Source: Chitinophaga lutea (GTDB taxonomy: Bacteria; Bacteroidota; Bacteroidia; Chitinophagales; Chitinophagaceae). Taken from it: a DNA stretch of 64,000 nt. The notes beneath the pieces are model-generated. The model did not search any database, was not told where the DNA came from, and worked only from the letters and a program-made list of their open reading frames with translations. This document shows positions 1 through 8,102 of the stretch, in pieces. Location: contig NZ_RPDH01000002.1 of the NCBI RefSeq assembly GCF_003813775.1, positions 1,612,001 through 1,676,000 on the forward strand, written 5' to 3'. Position 1 is the first letter of the stretch. Each line of letters opens with the position of its first letter. The position numbers and the translations under genes were made by a program.

Positions 1-80
1 GTGCAGGTAGTCAGATCCGTTTCCAGCAAAGTGGCGTCATCTATCGCGTACGTCGGTTGTATGGTATATGCCACGGGCAT
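1..80 (-). CDS. Start of an unidentified gene, cut by the left edge
   Basis: Reading leftward from an ATG at 80..78, the frame stays open for 26 codons to the window edge and begins MPVAYTIQPTYAIDDA. The gene would be divergent from the MATE transporter, with about 98 bases between the two starts. A near-consensus promoter element (TATTATTG, one mismatch to TAnnTTTG) lies upstream at about 100..107 on the minus strand. The peptide has ordinary composition and looks like a genuine amino terminus, but too little is visible to assign a family. A longer minus-strand frame (37..258) overlaps the transporter and is probably a shadow. Confidence 0.4.
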   Translation of the reverse strand, partial: MPVAYTIQPTYAIDDATLLETDLTTC

Positions 81-157
81 GTGTTTCAGTATTGTAAAGC
101 ACAATAATAATTAAAATAGTTGAGTTTGGACAAGAACGGGGGGACGGGGTATTTTCG

Positions 158-165
158 TATTTTTG
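158..165 (+). promoter_or_regulatory. TAnnTTTG promoter element of the MATE gene
   Basis: TATTTTTG matches the -7 consensus of Bacteroidota primary sigma factors exactly and ends 14 bases before the ATG at 179. The implied leader is very short. No good -33 TTG at the usual spacing is visible. Confidence 0.6.
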
Positions 166-178
166 CGCACCTTTCTGT

Positions 179-1513
179 ATGCAGGTCAGTCTTACCAACA
201 AACAGGTCATCGCCATCGCCGCTCCCATCAGTCTTTCGCTGGTACTGCCGCAGATCAATCATATGACCAATGCCGCTTTCCTGGGCCACCTGGGAGAGTT
301 CCCCTTTGCCGTCAACGGCATTGCGGGGATTTATTACCTCGTGATGCATATGATTGCTTACGGACTCAACAACGGCCTGCAGGTACTGTTTGCGCGCCGG
401 GCGGGCGAGCTCAACTACGCAGGGATGGGACGGTATTTTTTCAATGGTTTCCTGCTGGCGCTGTTTTTTTCTTTTTTCGCCATTGCCATCACTTATACGC
501 TGGCCCCGCTTTTTTTCGGCGGCAGCCTGCACGACCCACAGATCAGGGAGGCGGCGGTTTCGTTCATCCGCATCCGCATATGGGGCCTTCCCTTTCTCAT
601 GCTGATGGGCCTCTGCAACGCCTTTTATATAGGAACGGGCAACACGAAGCTGCTGGCCATCACTTCCCTTTTCCAGGAAATCACCAACATAGTGCTCGAT
701 TACGGGCTCATCTTCGGTAAAATGGGCCTGCCGGCCATGGGCCTCAACGGCGCCGCCGTAGCCTCCATCATCGCGGAGGGCGTGGGTTTCCTCGCGGCAT
801 ACAGCATCCTGTTTGCGCTGAAGTTCCAGTTCAAATACCAGCTGTTCGCCCGCCTGAAACCCGACTTCGCCGCCATGCGCAACATTCTCACCATTGCGGC
901 CCCGCTGATCATCCAGTTTCTCTTTGGCATCGGCAGCTGGCTGGTGTTTTTTATATTTATCGAACATCTCGGCCAAAGGCCGCTCGCCGTGTCGAATATG
1001 ATGCGCAGCGTGTTCGGGCTGTTCGGCATCTTCACCTGGGCGCTGGCCGCCACCTGTAACACGATGGTGAGCAACCTCATCGGCCAGCAGCGGGAAGGCG
1101 ATGTGCTGAAAATCGTCCGAAAAATCGCCGTTTTTGCATTCCTGTGCGCAGCTGTGGTGAGTCTGCTGATCAACCTGCTGCCGTACCAGCTGCTGCGGGT
1201 TTACACGGCAGACGCCTCTCTGATTACGGCGGCTATCCCTTCCATCCGTGTATGCACGGCCGTTACCCTGCTATCGTCCGTGACCGCCATCATATTTAAT
1301 GGTGTAACAGGCACCGGCAATACACGTGTGAATTTGATGATAGAAGTAACGGCAGTAAGCATTTACCTCGTTTATTGCGTGGTGGTGGTGGAACGCTGGC
1401 GCAGCCCGCTGCATTGGGCCTGGGGCGCCGAATTCGTGTATTGGATCGTCATGGGAGGATTGGCCTTCTGGTACCTCAGAAGCGGCCGCTGGAAAGGAAA
1501 GGTGTTGAATTAA
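179..1513 (+). CDS. MATE family multidrug/cation antiporter
   Basis: 444 residues, the normal MATE size, composed almost wholly of hydrophobic segments compatible with about twelve inner-membrane helices. Both halves carry the MatE pattern: an N-terminal APISLSL segment followed by QINHMTNAAFLGH, and a second repeat beginning near IAAPLIIQFLFG. MATE proteins export drugs, dyes or metabolites in exchange for Na+ or H+; the substrate cannot be read from sequence. The ATG at 179 is favoured because it directly follows the promoter element and starts the first MatE repeat. It stands alone: the gene to its left appears divergent and the gene to its right is convergent. Confidence 0.9.
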   Translation: MQVSLTNKQVIAIAAPISLSLVLPQINHMTNAAFLGHLGEFPFAVNGIAGIYYLVMHMIAYGLNNGLQVLFARRAGELNYAGMGRYFFNGFLLALFFSFFAIAITYTLAPLFFGGSLHDPQIREAAVSFIRIRIWGLPFLMLMGLCNAFYIGTGNTKLLAITSLFQEITNIVLDYGLIFGKMGLPAMGLNGAAVASIIAEGVGFLAAYSILFALKFQFKYQLFARLKPDFAAMRNILTIAAPLIIQFLFGIGSWLVFFIFIEHLGQRPLAVSNMMRSVFGLFGIFTWALAATCNTMVSNLIGQQREGDVLKIVRKIAVFAFLCAAVVSLLINLLPYQLLRVYTADASLITAAIPSIRVCTAVTLLSSVTAIIFNGVTGTGNTRVNLMIEVTAVSIYLVYCVVVVERWRSPLHWAWGAEFVYWIVMGGLAFWYLRSGRWKGKVLN

Positions 1514-1602
1514 CGGAGGGAGATATTTTTGGAACTGTGCAACCCCAGCCGTGATGTCGCACTGTTTTACTACTGCCGGAACAATTAACCGACCAGCCGG
1601 GC

Positions 1603-2358
1603 CTACTGCATCGCTTCCAGCATCTTTTTCATCTCCGCTTTGTAACCGGGGTCGTCCTGGTAAATGGGGCGCATCCGCAGGCCTTTGTTCAGTACCTCCA
1701 TCGCCAGTGTTTCCTGGTTGTTCTGACGGTAGGCCAGTGCGAGGTCGTAATAATTCACCACAAAGGCAGGTTTCAGCTTGAGGCATTTCTCATACGCGGC
1801 AATGGCCTCTTCCATGGTGCCGGGCGGTACGCCGCCGAACAATACTTTGGCCGCCGCTTTTTCAATCGTGCTTAGGTTGTACAGGTCAAAGTTCCAGCGG
1901 CCGATGAGATGCCAGGCTTCCGCGTAATCCGGTTTGAATTTGAGCGCGAGGTCCGCATACTTTTTAACTTCCTTGGCCGCCGCTACTTTTTCCTTCGCCC
2001 CCGAAATCTGCCCGATGCGGTTCAGCGCCATGGCCATGGCATAGTTGGCTTCGGCGTTTTCCGGTTCCACCTTCAGCGCTTCGTAAGCATATACCTTGGC
2101 GTTGTTGTAAAATTCCTGTTTGGCTGCTTTGTCTTTCTGACGCGCCCCTTCCCTGCCGGCCAGCAGACTTGCCTGGGTAAAGGCCAGTACATGACCGGGC
2201 GACACCTGCACGGCTTCCCTGTATTTTTCGAGCGCCTCGCCTTCTTTCATCTGTTTGTCCAGCTGCTGCGCCTGTGCAATGATTTCTTCAATCGACTGTG
2301 CCTGCGCGCAAAGAGAAGCCCAGCAGGCGAAAAAGAGTATGATGGCTTTCTTAAGCAT
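1603..2358 (-). CDS. Periplasmic tetratricopeptide-repeat protein
   Basis: 251 residues from the ATG at 2358. A signal peptide (MLKKAIILFFACWASLCAQAQS) is followed by degenerate TPR units, such as the stretches around EALKVEPENAEANYAMA, ALKFKPDYAEAWHLIGRW and CLKLKPAFVVNYYDLALAYR. These form a helical scaffold for protein-protein contacts; no catalytic motif is visible. A start at 2382 is possible but would place the ATG upstream of the likely transcription start, because a TAnnTTTG element occupies 2380..2387; the signal peptide also begins naturally at 2358. It follows folB by 41 bases and may be partly co-transcribed. The function is unknown. Confidence 0.8.
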   Translation of the reverse strand: MLKKAIILFFACWASLCAQAQSIEEIIAQAQQLDKQMKEGEALEKYREAVQVSPGHVLAFTQASLLAGREGARQKDKAAKQEFYNNAKVYAYEALKVEPENAEANYAMAMALNRIGQISGAKEKVAAAKEVKKYADLALKFKPDYAEAWHLIGRWNFDLYNLSTIEKAAAKVLFGGVPPGTMEEAIAAYEKCLKLKPAFVVNYYDLALAYRQNNQETLAMEVLNKGLRMRPIYQDDPGYKAEMKKMLEAMQ

Positions 2359-2379
2359 GGGATGAATTATATGGGTATC

Positions 2380-2387
2380 CAAAAATA
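2380..2387 (-). promoter_or_regulatory. TAnnTTTG promoter element of the TPR gene
   Basis: TATTTTTG on the minus strand, 21 bases before the ATG at 2358. It decides the start codon: an upstream in-frame ATG at 2382 overlaps this element. Confidence 0.55.
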
Positions 2388-2399
2388 AGTCATATTCTT

Positions 2400-2756
2400 T
2401 TACATCACATATTGTTTTTCGAGGGTCACGGCCGAGAAAGCCACGTCGCCGCCGAAGGGGGGCGACTGTTTGCGGAGCGCTACAGAGGAGGTCTGCACGC
2501 CGGGGTATTGTTGTTTGATGGCGACCGTGATATCGTGCACCACCTGTTCCAGTAGTGCCTGCGGCGTTTGCATCACCTTTTCGGCGATGGCGTACAGGCC
2601 TTCGTAGTTTACGGATTCGGTGAGCTGCGAGGGGTGCTCCGGCTCGTGGATGCTTACTTTGATATCCAGGATGAAGTGGTTGCCGATCACCTGTTCTTCT
2701 TTGTAAAAACCATGATAGGCATAAAACTTAACGCCTTCCAGTGCGATATGCAGCAT
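2400..2756 (-). CDS. folB: Dihydroneopterin aldolase
   Basis: 118 residues, the typical FolB length. It converts 7,8-dihydroneopterin to 6-hydroxymethyl-dihydropterin and glycolaldehyde in folate synthesis. The N terminus IALEGVKFYAYHGFYKEEQ contains the family's YHGxxxxE signature, and the end has the usual LRKQSPPFGG segment. The ATG at 2756 gives a family-like start; the open frame continues upstream to 2828 but that extension is not conserved-looking. It lies 80 bases downstream of trxB and 41 bases upstream of the TPR gene, all on one strand. Confidence 0.93.
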   Translation of the reverse strand: MLHIALEGVKFYAYHGFYKEEQVIGNHFILDIKVSIHEPEHPSQLTESVNYEGLYAIAEKVMQTPQALLEQVVHDITVAIKQQYPGVQTSSVALRKQSPPFGGDVAFSAVTLEKQYVM

Positions 2757-2836
2757 AATAAACGGATTGCCTGAATAAAACAAACCGGCCACATCGGCGC
2801 TGCTGCGCCCTTCGCGACCGGTTTGCAAAAATGATA

Positions 2837-3784
2837 TTAATGACCTTTCGCGGAAAGGTATCTTTCAGCATCCAGTGCGGCCATACAACCGCTGCCCGCG
2901 GCCGTTACAGCCTGACGGTAGTTTTTGTCCTGCACGTCGCCGCAGGCGAATACGCCTTCCACGCTGGTTTTGGTGGTGCCGGGGATAGTTTTGATGTATC
3001 CCTGCTCATCCATGTCCAGCTGGCCGGCAAAGATGCCGGAGTTCGGCTGGTGGCCGATGGCCACGAAGAAAGCGCTCACGGGGATCACTTTTTCCTCTTT
3101 GGTTTGGGTATTCAGGATACGGACCCCGTCCACCTTGTTTTCACCGGTTACTTCCAGCGTTTCGGTATTCCAGTACACCATGATGTTGGATGTTTTCAGC
3201 ACACGGTCCTGCATTACCTTGGACGCTCTCATTTCGTGGCGGCGCACCAGCATATGCACGTTGGAGCATATTTTGGAGAGGTACAGCGCTTCTTCGGCGG
3301 CGGTATCGCCCGCACCTACGATCGCTGCTTCTTTGCCTCGGAAGAAAAAGCCGTCGCACACCGCGCAGGCAGATACGCCGCTGCCGTTGAGACGCTGCTC
3401 CGAGGGCAGGCCCAGCCATTTGGCGGAAGCCCCGGTGGCAATGATGATCGCGTCCGCGGTGATTGTTTTTTCTTCGTCGATTTCTACTGTATAAGGTTGG
3501 GAAGAAAAGTCCACTTTAGTGGCCATCCCGTAACGGATGTCCGCGCCCATGCGGCTAGCCTGCTTTTCGAAATCCACCATCATTTCCGGGCCCTGAATAC
3601 CTTCGGGATAACCGGGATAGTTTTCAACTTCTGTAGTGATGGTCAGTTGACCGCCGGGCTGGATGCCCTGGTATAGAACGGGTTTCAGGTTGGCACGGGC
3701 TGCGTATATGGCTGCTGTGTATCCTGCGGGGCCCGAACCGATGATCAATACGTGAACATGTTCGGGTGTTGTGTTGTTTTCCAT
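2837..3784 (-). CDS. trxB: Thioredoxin-disulfide reductase
   Basis: 315 residues, full length. This FAD enzyme passes electrons from NADPH to thioredoxin in the cytoplasm. Visible motifs are the N-terminal FAD-binding GSGPAGYTAAIYAARA (about residues 17-32), the redox-active CAVC (Cys140 and Cys143), the NADPH-binding VGAGDTAAEEAL, and the C-terminal FACGDVQD. It lies 33 bases downstream of the DUF4249 gene with no hairpin between them, so it may be read from that promoter. No exact TAnnTTTG element was seen directly upstream. Confidence 0.97.
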   Translation of the reverse strand: MENNTTPEHVHVLIIGSGPAGYTAAIYAARANLKPVLYQGIQPGGQLTITTEVENYPGYPEGIQGPEMMVDFEKQASRMGADIRYGMATKVDFSSQPYTVEIDEEKTITADAIIIATGASAKWLGLPSEQRLNGSGVSACAVCDGFFFRGKEAAIVGAGDTAAEEALYLSKICSNVHMLVRRHEMRASKVMQDRVLKTSNIMVYWNTETLEVTGENKVDGVRILNTQTKEEKVIPVSAFFVAIGHQPNSGIFAGQLDMDEQGYIKTIPGTTKTSVEGVFACGDVQDKNYRQAVTAAGSGCMAALDAERYLSAKGH

Positions 3785-3817
3785 GCTGTTGTTGACTGTT
3801 GTTGGTTTTGATTTTGA

Positions 3818-4699
3818 TTATTTTGGTATAGTAATGGTCTTGTATGTTACGCTGTACCCGCCCCAGTATCCCAATGCGCCCTGCACGTTCCCCTGTGTCC
3901 GGGTGGGCGTGGCGAAGGGATTGCCGGTGGCCGTAAAGGCGAAATCGGCCGTGCGCCAGAAATCGTAGGTGTTATGATCCACGTTACAGAATTTGAGGGT
4001 GACGGTGTCGCCCTTTTTAAAGTATCCGTAAGTGTCGAAGTCGATTTTCTGGTTTTTGTCGACACCCGCATCCAGCGGCACGTCGAAGGTAGTACCGTTG
4101 ACGATGTGATCGTCGAACACCGAGTTCAGGCCGGGTAAAAACCGGTCGCCGTTGCGCGAGGTGAAATAACGTACATAATTCCCCCTCTCCGGCGGGTCCG
4201 TCACTTTCACCAGTACCCTGGCTTTTTCGGTGCTGCTGTTCCCCGAATCCATCCACCACATCGAATCCAGCCTGAGCTTGGGCTCGGGGATGGTGGTGAC
4301 GGCGTGCAGCGTTTTTCCTTCCACTTCGATTTTGAGCGTGTAGCTGTTGCCCGGTTGTCCTGTAAAAGCCGTATGAAACTGCGCGGTATCTGCGGAATAG
4401 AAATACAGGGCGATGCCGTTGGTGGTATCTGTTCTGTACTCCCTCAGCTGGTGGGTACGCACGCCGTTAGATACGGTGACCACCGCATCATGTACGAACG
4501 ACTCCAGCAGTTGCGCCGGTGTGATTTTGGAGAAGTAATTGAGGCTGCGGCTGATGGTGACCATCGGAAACCGCCCGTCTTCAATAATCCCTTCCACCAC
4601 CAGGCGGTCTTCCTTGCTTTGCAGATCGACCGTTATTTCTTTTTCACACGCTGTGCAGGCCAGTACAACCATCAACAGCGGAAAGTATGCCTTTTGCAT
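3818..4699 (-). CDS. DUF4249-type lipoprotein
   Basis: 293 residues. A lipoprotein signal ends LACTACEKE, with Cys at about position 18. The body matches the Bacteroidota DUF4249 pattern: ITVDLQSKEDRLVVEGIIED near the start, then beta-rich sequence and a WRTADFAF segment near the end. Members are often found beside TonB-dependent receptors, but here the neighbours are trxB and rpoD, so the role is unclear. The ATG at 4699 is chosen because a TATTTTTG element ends only seven bases upstream; the mRNA is probably leaderless or nearly so. The open frame runs to 4789, but that part crosses the promoter. Confidence 0.85.
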   Translation of the reverse strand: MQKAYFPLLMVVLACTACEKEITVDLQSKEDRLVVEGIIEDGRFPMVTISRSLNYFSKITPAQLLESFVHDAVVTVSNGVRTHQLREYRTDTTNGIALYFYSADTAQFHTAFTGQPGNSYTLKIEVEGKTLHAVTTIPEPKLRLDSMWWMDSGNSSTEKARVLVKVTDPPERGNYVRYFTSRNGDRFLPGLNSVFDDHIVNGTTFDVPLDAGVDKNQKIDFDTYGYFKKGDTVTLKFCNVDHNTYDFWRTADFAFTATGNPFATPTRTQGNVQGALGYWGGYSVTYKTITIPK

Positions 4700-4706
4700 A
4701 GGATTG

Positions 4707-4714
4707 CAAAAATA
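4707..4714 (-). promoter_or_regulatory. TAnnTTTG promoter element of the DUF4249 gene
   Basis: TATTTTTG on the minus strand, separated from the ATG (4699) by seven bases. A transcription start four to seven bases downstream would leave essentially no leader. Confidence 0.6.
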
Positions 4715-4789
4715 AAGGGTTGAGAGGAGAAATTCGAATCGGGTATGATGAAAGGCATCTATATGCGTATAAACGCAGCCTATAGGCAT

Positions 4790-4829
4790 AAAAAAAGCAT
4801 CCCGCCCAGATTCATAGGGCGGGATGCTT
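4790..4829 (-). terminator. Terminator of rpoD
   Basis: A perfect 13-bp stem (arms 4795..4807 and 4817..4829, nine-base loop) is followed on the minus strand by a T run. It lies 36 bases beyond the rpoD stop. Confidence 0.85.
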
Positions 4830-4865
4830 CTATCCCAGATTCGAAAGAATTAAAATTTAAACCAA

Positions 4866-5723
4866 TTATCCCAGATAGGATTTCAGTGCACCGCTGTAGC
4901 GGGCCTTCTGCAGCCGTTTAATGGCTCTTTCCTTGATTTGGCGGATACGTTCCTTCGTCAAATCGTATTTCTGTCCTATTTGTTCAATTGTTGCGCCGTT
5001 TTCACCATCCAGACCAAAGTACGCGTTCACGATTTCCGCTTCACGGGGGCTCAGGGACTTGAGCACGCGGCGGATCTCTTCACGAAGGGAGTCCTGCATG
5101 ACATCGTCGTCGGTCACATCGCCGCCTTCCAGCAGATCCCCCATGGCAACATCTTCCGCTTCGTGCACGGGTGCATCGAGGGACATGTGGCGGGTATTGC
5201 TCTGGAAAATGTTGTTGATTTCCGATTCGGACATTTCCAGGATTTCGGCCAGTTCCTCGGTAGAAGGTTCCCGCTCGTTCTCCTGTTCAAATGCCATGTA
5301 AGCTTTATTCGCTTTATTATAAGTGCCAATTTTGTTTTGCGGCAGGCGAACCAGACGGCCCTGCTCTGCCAACGCCTGTAAAATGGACTGGCGAATCCAC
5401 CATACTGCGTAAGAGATGAATTTAAAACCTTTGGTTTCGTCGAAACGCTGTGCAGCCTTGATCAACCCTAAATTGCCCTCATTGATGAGGTCGCTGAGGC
5501 TTAAGCCCTGGTGCTGATATTGTTTGGCCACGGAAACAACGAAACGAAGGTTTCCTGTAGTTAATCTTTCGAGAGCCCGCTGGTCGCCCATTTTGATGCG
5601 CTGTGCCAGAATGGTCTCTTCCTCTGGAGTTAACAAAGGGATCTTCGAGATTTCCTGCAGGTATTTTTCTACCGCCTGCGAATCACGATTGGTGATCTGG
5701 GTGGCAATTTTAAGTTGCCTCAT
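4866..5723 (-). CDS. rpoD: Primary RNA polymerase sigma factor (RpoD/SigA)
   Basis: 285 residues. It directs RNA polymerase to housekeeping promoters. Regions visible in order are 1.2 (AVEKYLQEISKIPLLTPEEE), the core-binding region 2 (GNLRFVVSVAKQYQ, then LINEGNLGLIKAAQRFD and FISYAVWWIRQSI), region 3 (RLPQNKIGTYNKANKA), and region 4.2 with the helix-turn-helix (IEQIGQKYDLTKERIRQI). It lacks the long acidic region 1.1 of proteobacterial RpoD, as is normal for Bacteroidota, whose primary sigma recognises TAnnTTTG rather than TATAAT; such elements occur throughout this window. A 386-base intergenic region lies upstream. Confidence 0.96.
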   Translation of the reverse strand: MRQLKIATQITNRDSQAVEKYLQEISKIPLLTPEEETILAQRIKMGDQRALERLTTGNLRFVVSVAKQYQHQGLSLSDLINEGNLGLIKAAQRFDETKGFKFISYAVWWIRQSILQALAEQGRLVRLPQNKIGTYNKANKAYMAFEQENEREPSTEELAEILEMSESEINNIFQSNTRHMSLDAPVHEAEDVAMGDLLEGGDVTDDDVMQDSLREEIRRVLKSLSPREAEIVNAYFGLDGENGATIEQIGQKYDLTKERIRQIKERAIKRLQKARYSGALKSYLG

Positions 5724-6109
5724 ATTTTAAAAGTATTGGTTTACGAATATATTAACAGCCGAAAGATAATTTTGTTGTAACATTTAAATGGTATATCTTA
5801 CACGGTTGCGAAATAGCCTGCAAAGATCGTGCTAATCCCCCACTCTTCCAAATATCCGGATACGGTTAAAGATTGGGTTACAGCCACCGGGGCAAGACGC
5901 GCGTTACTCGTTCACTATCAATGGGTGCGCATTGTTTTAAGACAATCTCGATGCCTGTCTTATCAAACAAAGTACTCCATATAAACGGATTATTATAGCG
6001 TTTTCGTCAGTATTTCCGGTGCTTTATCTAAATTTTAACAATTGAAAAATAATCATATTCAGATTAAAAACTTCTCTAATTTATCTCACTCCTTATTGCA
6101 AATTATTTA
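5724..6109. other. 386-base AT-rich intergenic region between rpoD and ltaE
   Basis: No convincing gene. It separates two divergent genes and so carries both promoters. A TAATTTTG element sits at 5767..5774 on the plus strand, far from either start. A short inverted repeat, TAAGACA (5938..5944) and TGTCTTA (5956..5962), lies mid-region. I saw no exact TAnnTTTG element facing rpoD. Confidence 0.5.
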
Positions 6110-7123
6110 ATGGATTACAGAAGCGACACTTTTACGAAACCCACGCAGGCCATGCTGGAAGCCATGCTGCAGGCAGAAACGGGAGACGATGTTTTTGGGG
6201 AAGATCCCTCAGTGAACAAACTGGAAGCCATCATGTCAGCGCTTTTTGGCATGGAGGCAGCACTTTACTGCCCTTCCGGCACAATGAGCAACCAGATCGC
6301 CATCAAAGTGCATACGCAGCCCGGCGATGAAGTGATCTGCAGTTCCCTCGCCCACGTATACATCTATGAAGGCGGCGGCATCGCTTTCAACGCCGGCGCA
6401 CAGGTGCGCCCGCTGGAAGGCGACCGCGGCATGATCACCGCAGCGGCCGTGGAAGCTGCCATCAACCCGGACGATGTGCACAAAGCCCGCACCTCCCTGG
6501 TGTGCCTGGAAAACACCGCCAACCGCGGCGGCGGCTGCTGTTACGACTTCGAAGAAATCCTGAAAATCCGCGAAGTCTGCAACAGCCATCAGCTCAAACT
6601 GCACCTCGACGGCGCCCGGCTGTTCAACGCGCTCCTGGCCACGGAACAGACCGCCCGCCAATTCGGCGAAGTATTCGACAGTATTTCCGTATGCCTGAAT
6701 AAAGGGCTGGGCTGCCCCATGGGCTCCATACTGCTCGGCAGCAAAGCCTTCATCCGCGAAGCGCGCCGCGTGCGCAAAAAACTCGGCGGAGGCCTGCGCC
6801 AGGCCGGTTATATGGCCGCCACAGGGCTGTATGCGCTGGAACATCATGTAGACCGGCTCGCGGAAGACCACGCCCACGCCAAACGCATCGCCCACGTACT
6901 GTTGGAGCGGGAATTCACCGGCCACATGCTGCCCGTGGAAACGAACATCCTCATTTTTGAAGTGCTGGCGCCCTGGAGCCCGGTCACTTTCCGGGACTAT
7001 CTCGCCAAAGAAGGCATCGCGGTGATGGCCATTTCACCTACGCAGGTACGGATGGTGACACATCTCGGCATTACGCCCGCCATGGTGGACAAAACAGTGG
7101 AGGTTATCCGCACGATGTCATAA
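6110..7123 (+). CDS. ltaE: Low-specificity L-threonine aldolase
   Basis: 337 residues, typical length. This PLP enzyme cleaves L-threonine or L-allo-threonine to glycine and acetaldehyde. The N terminus MDYRSDTFTKPT is the family signature, followed by GDDVFGEDPSVN. The cofactor pocket includes LHLDGARLFNA, and the Schiff-base lysine is Lys198 in SVCLNKGLGCP. It is a single-gene unit divergent from rpoD and closed by an 18-bp hairpin 20 bases after the stop. The A/T-rich leader contains no exact promoter consensus. Confidence 0.95.
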   Translation: MDYRSDTFTKPTQAMLEAMLQAETGDDVFGEDPSVNKLEAIMSALFGMEAALYCPSGTMSNQIAIKVHTQPGDEVICSSLAHVYIYEGGGIAFNAGAQVRPLEGDRGMITAAAVEAAINPDDVHKARTSLVCLENTANRGGGCCYDFEEILKIREVCNSHQLKLHLDGARLFNALLATEQTARQFGEVFDSISVCLNKGLGCPMGSILLGSKAFIREARRVRKKLGGGLRQAGYMAATGLYALEHHVDRLAEDHAHAKRIAHVLLEREFTGHMLPVETNILIFEVLAPWSPVTFRDYLAKEGIAVMAISPTQVRMVTHLGITPAMVDKTVEVIRTMS

Positions 7124-7142
7124 CCGGATGCATGACTCGTCA

Positions 7143-7190
7143 CAACAACAAAGCGGTCGCTCATCCTCGGATGCGACCGCTTTGTTGTTG
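7143..7190. terminator. Bidirectional terminator
   Basis: A perfect 18-bp stem (7143..7160 and 7173..7190) with a 12-base loop lies between the convergent threonine aldolase and collagen-like lipoprotein genes. The stem ends are A/T-rich on both sides. Confidence 0.8.
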
Positions 7191-7223
7191 CTGTTCACCG
7201 GCCGGCAAGCAACCGGAGAACCG

Positions 7224-7889
7224 TTATTCGCTGAAGCCGTAATATTTCCGCACCGCTTCATAATCGTTCACATCGGGCCCGCCGGCGTGTTTCCCTCCCG
7301 GGAGAATTGAAGACGCAGGCACGATGAATATCCGGAACCTTGGCCAGGTCACCGGCTGGGGATACAGCGCAGAGTTGTCCGGCTTCATCACCCTCACACG
7401 ATAGTAGTATGGCCAGGTGGGGCCGGGTTGATAGAACACCCCGTTTGTTTCGTACGCGCTCATCGGGCCGGGGCCGGGCACCAGGCGCCAGGCGCTGGGA
7501 ATTTCCGTGCTGGCGTTAAAGTACGCGAGTACGATGCTGGAATCCGCCTTGCCTTTTGAAAGCCCGGTGATCAAATAGTCAGTCTCGCCGCTGAAGCTCA
7601 CTGAGCCGTACGTATACTGCACCACGTTGGCATTTCCCGGCGCGCCCTGCACACCCTGCGGGCCAGTGGCGCCTACAGGACCTTGTGGCCCCTGCGGTCC
7701 CTGTGCACCGGTAGCGCCGGTTGCCCCCGCGGGGCCGGCCGGACCACCGGGCCCCTGCGCACCGCCCGGTCCTGGCGCGCCCGTTTCGCCGGGATTGCCC
7801 TGCGGGCCGGCAGGCCCTTCTTTCCTGCAGCCTGTCACGATCAGACAGGCCGATAAAATACCCAGGCAAATAATGTTCGAAAGTTTCAT
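7224..7889 (-). CDS. Lipoprotein with a collagen-like Gly-X-Y domain
   Basis: 221 residues from the ATG at 7889. A lipoprotein signal ends LIVTGCRKE. From about residue 24, some 21 uninterrupted Gly-X-Y triplets follow ([15 protein letters not shown] and so on), rich in Pro, Gln and Ala. A non-repetitive C-terminal domain of roughly 130 residues then includes [18 protein letters not shown] and ends YYGFSE. Gly-X-Y runs of this length can form collagen triple helices, so a trimeric surface or periplasmic stalk carrying a globular head is the natural inference. The five-residue longer start at 7904 is less likely. Function unknown. The gene has its own promoter at 7930..7937. Confidence 0.85.
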   Translation of the reverse strand: MKLSNIICLGILSACLIVTGCRKEGPAGPQGNPGETGAPGPGGAQGPGGPAGPAGATGATGAQGPQGPQGPVGATGPQGVQGAPGNANVVQYTYGSVSFSGETDYLITGLSKGKADSSIVLAYFNASTEIPSAWRLVPGPGPMSAYETNGVFYQPGPTWPYYYRVRVMKPDNSALYPQPVTWPRFRIFIVPASSILPGGKHAGGPDVNDYEAVRKYYGFSE

Positions 7890-7929
7890 GGTAGTGACTT
7901 GCATTTTGAGGTTATAGTTGATGACGCGG

Positions 7930-7937
7930 CAAAACTA
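7930..7937 (-). promoter_or_regulatory. TAnnTTTG promoter element of the collagen-like gene
   Basis: TAGTTTTG on the minus strand, 40 bases before the ATG at 7889. Confidence 0.5.
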
Positions 7938-8059
7938 GTATCGGCCCTTCTGCCTGTTCCCGGCGGATTAACCATTGGAAGTTCTGGATTAATAAAAGCC
8001 GCTTTTCACTCATTCCTGCCGTGTTTTCCCCGATTTTTCGAAATGCAGCCCAGAATCAA

Positions 8060-8067
8060 TATTTTTG
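8060..8067 (+). promoter_or_regulatory. TAnnTTTG promoter element of valS
   Basis: TATTTTTG, 35 bases before the valS ATG; leader of about 30 bases. Confidence 0.6.
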
Positions 8068-8102
8068 CAATCCTGTAAAGAAATAGCATATATTAAAACA
8101 GC

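Noticed and set aside
7600..7830. Repetitive Pro/Gly-rich plus-strand frame (7627..7917)
   Set aside because: It is the complement of the collagen-like Gly-X-Y codons on the minus strand.
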